Source: Bursaphelenchus xylophilus
Taxonomy: Eukaryota; Nematoda; Chromadorea; Rhabditida; Aphelenchoididae
Direction of reading: 5' to 3'
DNA length: 64,000 nucleotides
Assembly: GCA_904066235.2 (NCBI GenBank)
Contig: CAJFCV020000001.1
Location: 6,324,001 to 6,388,000 of the forward strand
Made by a program: the position numbers and the translations under genes. Under the pieces are notes generated by a model. That model was given only the letters and a program-made list of their open reading frames with translations. It was not told where the DNA came from and ran no database searches. Numbering within the stretch: the stretch's first letter is position 1; the number at the start of each line of letters is the position of its first letter. This document shows positions 55,912-64,000 of the stretch, piece by piece.

Positions 55912-56266
55912 TTCTATGCCGAGCAAATTATTATAACAGCTCCAAAACAGGGTCAAAATCAAGACCCCTTTTTTTGAAATTCAAAAAAACATGTCGTTTA
56001 ATCGTTATGGGCATAAAAATCAAAGCACTAGGACAGAAAAACACGGAGAATTTTGTAGTAAAAAAAATTGTTGGCTGCACTAAAATATTTTCGTGTCAGG
56101 ACCCATGAAAAAAGTTCATTTTTTTGGGAAACTCTATATTCAGAAAAACAAAGCTTCGCCCCGAGGTTAGCGGTACGAACAATTTATGTCCGCAATAAGT
56201 TAAAAATATTATACAAGAGATCAAAACAAGTTAGTAAGCTAGTTACACTAATCATCAGTTGAGAAA
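55912..56266. other. Intergenic sequence between the retroelement and the RSK gene
   Basis: About 350 nt, AT-rich. Nothing recognisable apart from the downstream flank of the RSK gene; no RNA gene seen. Confidence 0.45.
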
Positions 56267-60031
<3,765 letters not shown>

Positions 60032-60094
60032 CACTTTAATTATGCCAATTTTGGGAAAGGAAGTTTTTTATTTTTTAAAATCGAGAATTCGCGG

Positions 60095-60469
60095 ATGATG
60101 AGAACGGAAAGCCCCGGGGCAAATAGGAGATCGAGAGAATTAAATGAATGGATACACGCGATTGTAGACTCTTTTCAAAACACGATTTGGGGGAGTGATT
60201 TGCATAATCGGAATGACGTCAGCGGAAATATTACAAATGACGCAACCTTCCCTAAGCGCCCGCGGGGATTTCGAGCACAGAATGGCCGAACATATTACCT
60301 TGTTATCGATCTTCTTTCCAATCCCGAAGCAAGTCGTGATTTGTTTGTGGTTCCGAGCAACGGGGGACATCTGAAAACGTTTAAAAACAGTCCGGATCAG
60401 CTTCATTCGGAGCCGATTCAAGCCAAAACTGAAGGGGAACTCTTTTTAAACGGGCAGATTCGAAAATAA
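60095..60469 (+). CDS. Hypothetical 124-aa open frame, divergent from RSK
   Basis: Single open frame from ATG 60095 to TAA 60467-60469, beginning MMRTESPGANRRSRELNEW, hydrophilic and without a recognisable domain, signal or membrane segment. It overlaps the likely RSK promoter region. An uninterrupted 375-nt frame is somewhat longer than expected by chance in this base composition, but I see no splice structure or family support. It could be 5' regulatory sequence. Confidence 0.25.
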   Translation: MMRTESPGANRRSRELNEWIHAIVDSFQNTIWGSDLHNRNDVSGNITNDATFPKRPRGFRAQNGRTYYLVIDLLSNPEASRDLFVVPSNGGHLKTFKNSPDQLHSEPIQAKTEGELFLNGQIRK

Positions 60470-61717
60470 TCGAAATAAAAACAAATCCGATTAAAGCAAA
60501 AAATCACTGACACAACTACACAATCATTCTAACCATACACATCACGATATCTGCACAATCTTACACTTCGTGACGTCTTCTTTGTGAACCGGTAAGGCCG
60601 GTTGGCCAGTTCTGGCGCCGCAGTATTAAAAGTCTGGGCCAACGGCATCGGCTAAAGTAAAGCTTTAATCATTTTTAATCTAAAAATATAAGAAATTGCC
60701 ACAGGATCAGTCAAACGGTTGAAATTCCCGAACCCAAATTCGATGGATAACAATAGTCATCAAACCAGATTAATATCCAAGGTCATATAATTTGTACAAA
60801 AAGAATGGGAACATTATATAAAAAGTCAATGAATTATACGGAATGCTCGGGTTTCTCTGTCTCAGCCTTAAAAGCGAAACACGCCTCTGGCCATATAGGG
60901 CGCAGTGTGGAATCCCTAAAAAATGTCTGCTTTTCATTGATGGCTAACATTCGAGGTTTCTTTTTCACGGCAAGTATAGCCTTAGACATCTAACGTTTGA
61001 AGAAACTGGAGTATACAGATGAAAATGCATTTATAATATAAGTTATTATGACAATCTTTTCGATACTGTAATTGTGAGGTATGTAAAATGCCCACAATGG
61101 TGCTTTTTACGGTAAAATTGTGGAATCCATTTAGTTAAAATTTGCGGATATGTCAATAAACATTGGTTTGAGGGAGAACGTTTCAAATATGAAATCATTC
61201 ACTGCGAATTGCATCGGACACTGTAATCTCAATTTCGATTATTGATTTTCTGAATCGCTTGAAACGGAATGCCAAAATTTTGGCAAAGATTTTCTTATTT
61301 TGCTTCATTTATTTCATCGTGCACAATTCAATGGCACATGTGCCATTGAATGCATTCGAATTAGGGATTTTTTTACTGTTTTTTTTTCAGAAATAGTATT
61401 ACCTATTTTTTTGTATTTTTTAGTGCCAGCCGGTTGTATTCCCTATTTCATTCAGACGTTTTTTTTGCGGAAGTATTGGGTAAATGTGTTTCCCATGAAG
61501 TTCTTGGTAGTTTAGGGTTTCTCAAAGTCGACGGTTTCTTGAGTTGATCAACTCGCTTTTTAAAATTTATCAGCTTGAGTCTGATTGTGCAACAAAACCT
61601 TTTTTAAGTTTTCGCGGATGATTCACATCGGTGAATAACGCAAATAATGTATAGCCGGCATACATAGTCCTTTACTGCTATAGCCCTTAATTCTTTCGAT
61701 AGTTGTTAGGTCCCCAA
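60470..61717. other. Intergenic region upstream of GLD-2
   Basis: About 1.25 kb, AT-rich with long T runs. Contains a perfect 26-bp palindrome at 61326-61351. No gene or RNA gene that I can support; short open frames show no domain. Confidence 0.45.
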
Positions 61718-63460
61718 ATGGGTAAGGGTAAGAAAAGGAAGAACAAGAACAATAGTAATGCTGTCCAAAAGAAGCTGAAGTTCGAACAAGGAACGAGTAA
61801 TGAGGTGAATCAGCCAAATGGGGGAAAGCACGATTTAGTCGTAATCGATGAGGTTGGTAATAGCGATGACGAGGTTTACGAAGATGTAAAAGCGGATCCA
61901 AAATTATTAGAAGATTCGCGGGACGAAGGAATTCAGGCAGCTGGTTCATCGACGGAGAAGTTGGATGAACGAGGTCTAGAATCTACCGACTCTGGTTGTT
62001 CAAGTGATGTAAATGGCTTGTCAGAAACCCCCTCGTATAAAACACAAGAAGAAAATTCCAGAGAAAGGGGTAATAATGACGTCATCGAACTTAGTGAAGA
62101 TGATGAAGATGAAGATTCAGTCTTCGTGATAAACGACAAGCACAAATACAAACATCCAGAAGGGCCACACCCGGTTTTGGATCCAACTATCTTCGATCGA
62201 ATTCGGGAATACAAAGCTAAATTTCCCAAGGCTTTTCAACATTTTGAGTATCAGATAGACCAACATTTTATCGATAATGTTCAGGTATGTCAATCCTATC
62301 AGTATAATGTTTTGCTTTAGAAAGATCTTACATTTTGGTGGAAGATGGAAGTCAGGAAAAATCTTTTGAATGTGATTAATCAACAGTTCCCCGGTGCTAA
62401 CCTTGTAGTAGTCGGATCTACGATTAATGGGTGTGGTGCCATGTGTTCTGATATGGATCTGTGTTGCATTATAAAAGATCGATTTACAAATGCAGCGTCT
62501 TCGGAGAGAGGGTAAGATTCCTCTTGTTTTAAATCGATTGCCACCAGGTTCGCCATTAAATGTCTACGAAAGATGCAAAAGTTGTTCTACAGAAACCGGC
62601 ATGCAATCAAATTGGATAAACTTTTAGTAATCAATGCTAAAGTAAGTATTAGTTTGAAATTATTTGTTTTACAAATTTAGGTACCCATTTTGCGAATCAC
62701 ATTTCTACATCCATTTGAAGGTCTGGAAGTTGATCTAAACGTAAATAACACTGCTGGTATCAATAACTCGCACTTGCTGCATTACTATTCCAGGTAACTT
62801 GTTTTCATTTTTATGAATTTTGTTTAGGATTGATGATAGGCTGCCTTCTCTTTGTTTGCTAATAAAACATTGGGCCAAGAAGAATGGAATTGGAGAAGCG
62901 ATGAGTGGAACTTTTAATAGTTACTCCTTGATCTTACTTTGTATCCATTTTCTGCAAGTTGCTGTTCAACCTCCGATCCTCCCAAATCTCCAAGAGTGTC
63001 ATGCTGCCAGATTTGAATACACGGAGGATGTAGCAAGGCTCACTGTTTTCGATGACTTACCCCCAAATTACCCAGATCCCAGGTTAAATACGTCAACGGT
63101 CGGGGAATTATTAATCGCCTTTTTCGATTATTACTCCAAATTTGACTTTGAGAATTGGGCCATCTCCATCCGACGGGCTACGGTATTTCCGAGGTCTGTA
63201 TTTTCATTCATTGCTCATTTCCTTCTTACTTTATACTAAACGTCCGTTTCAGAGCCGAATTGGCCGACAATAATTACCGGTTTAAGATGTATATCGAGGA
63301 ACCCTATGACGGATTGAACACTGCCAGATGTGTAACCCAGCCAGAGAAGTTTGAATTAATTATGGATGCGTTCAAAGAAGCGAGGAATGCTTTCCTTGGA
63401 AAGTTTAGACCTAATCTTCGCAGGATTCAGGTTGGGAAGGTGTTTGGCGGTTCGGATTGA
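61718..63460 (+). CDS. GLD-2: Cytoplasmic poly(A) RNA polymerase, GLD-2/TENT2 family
   Basis: Non-canonical nucleotidyltransferase that extends poly(A) tails of stored mRNAs, usually guided by RNA-binding partners. ATG 61718, stop 63458-63460, about six exons with short introns. An acidic, Lys/Ser-rich N-terminus (about residues 1-150) has no domain. The catalytic palm follows: VVVGSTINGCGAMCSDMDLCCI, with the first two metal-binding aspartates in SDMDL and the third in LEVDLNVNN. Next are the helical PAP/OAS1-like core (LPSLCLLIKHWAKKNGI, MSGTFNSYSLILLCIHFLQ) and the PAP-associated domain (STVGELLIAFFDYYSKFDF, then MYIEEPYDGLNTARCV). No RNA-binding domain is visible, as expected for GLD-2. 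The next gene starts 157 nt downstream. Confidence 0.93.
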
Positions 63461-63617
63461 AGGAGATGTCGTTGTTCTTGTTGAATCATCTGTCTTCAAG
63501 TCTTGTTAGAACTAACGGAAATAAATTCATGAAACCGACAACTTTCTTTATTTTAATTATACGGTTTGACACCTGGTATTTGACGAATAATTTTTTCTCA
63601 ATCTGATTATTTTCAAG

Positions 63618-64000
63618 ATGGCAAAGAATGTGAATGATGTCAGTTATCGAAAGGTGGATGTGGATGCTCTGGACCCAGATAAGTTCAAGGACGTGGCAGA
63701 ACCAGAATACACAAGTCACGGACCTGGGAATGGACCAAACGAGAACAATGTAAAGCAACTTCTTCAATCGAATAAATTGGTGGATGCTCTGAAAGCCGTT
63801 CTGGATGATCCTCCTCTCAGGTCCACTGATCAGGCTTTGAAAGATAAGGTTTCAACTCTGGTCCTCAAAGTTCTTACAAGCTTCAAGAATGCCGAAATAG
63901 AAGGAGCCATCAAGAATCTGAATACGGAAGAGGTAGCGTTGCTAATGAGATATGTCTACAAAGGGATGGAATTGCTGGTGGATTCCCAGACAAGTCAACA
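63618..64000 (+). CDS. ARPC5: Actin-related protein 2/3 complex subunit 5 (partial)
   Basis: Small subunit of the Arp2/3 actin-nucleating complex. ATG at 63618 directly follows TTATTTTCAAG, a possible trans-splice acceptor. The frame reads YRKVDVDALDPDKFKD, then VKQLLQSNKLVDALKAVLDDPPL, and EEVALLMRYVYKGMEL, the conserved helices of the family. The window ends before the C-terminus, so about 20-30 residues are missing. No intron occurs within the visible part. Lies 157 nt after GLD-2 on the same strand. Confidence 0.94.
   Translation, partial: MAKNVNDVSYRKVDVDALDPDKFKDVAEPEYTSHGPGNGPNENNVKQLLQSNKLVDALKAVLDDPPLRSTDQALKDKVSTLVLKVLTSFKNAEIEGAIKNLNTEEVALLMRYVYKGMELLVDSQTSQ

Overview
The window looks like a chromosome segment from a small, compact animal genome, most probably a nematode. 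The evidence is as follows. Almost every gene is interrupted by tiny introns, typically 33-39 nt with GT..AG ends. Genes are packed tightly, with several same-strand pairs 40-160 nt apart, the usual spacing in nematode operons. Many start codons sit directly behind a pyrimidine-AG site such as a trans-splice acceptor would use. The proteins are ordinary metazoan housekeeping and signalling proteins. I cannot name the species.

Layout. 0-9 kb: dense housekeeping genes. These are complex I NDUFS3 and an unidentified helical protein (minus), ERO1 (minus), mitochondrial ribosomal protein bL19m and an Atos/FAM214 protein (plus), an unidentified 130-aa protein and a Golgi PAP phosphatase (minus). 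9.4-12.3 kb: a GC-rich transposon-like insertion with hAT-type ends and 9-bp flanking repeats. It carries a 343-bp tandem array in which a 65-codon exon is repeated. 12.8-17.1 kb: METTL1 (plus), HSBP1, dynein light intermediate chain and eIF2-beta (minus). 17.6-33.0 kb: the complete cytoplasmic dynein heavy chain (plus). 33.6-34.1 kb: ribosomal protein L23 (minus). 34.7-37.0 kb: a cluster of MITEs, a decayed gag fragment, a short LTR-like repeat and a mariner remnant. 37.2-44.6 kb: an SK-type calcium-activated potassium channel (minus), with unusually long introns and a series of upstream exons. 46.1-55.9 kb: a nested transposon block. It holds a mariner remnant, a solo LTR with 5-bp target duplication, and a full-length BEL/Pao retroelement with two identical 346-bp LTRs and an envelope-like C-terminal region. 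56.3-60.0 kb: p90 ribosomal S6 kinase (minus), with a foldback element in its largest intron. 61.7-64 kb: GLD-2-type poly(A) polymerase, then the start of ARPC5 (plus, cut by the window end).

How the genes relate. Two subunits of the same motor, dynein heavy chain and light intermediate chain, lie within 2 kb of each other, separated by eIF2-beta. The other genes are unrelated housekeeping functions sharing compact promoters or putative operons. The most unusual material is in the mobile parts: the transposon-borne tandem exon array, and the apparently very young BEL/Pao element whose gag-protease and pol frames are joined by a -1 step and whose pol frame runs straight into an envelope-like glycoprotein.
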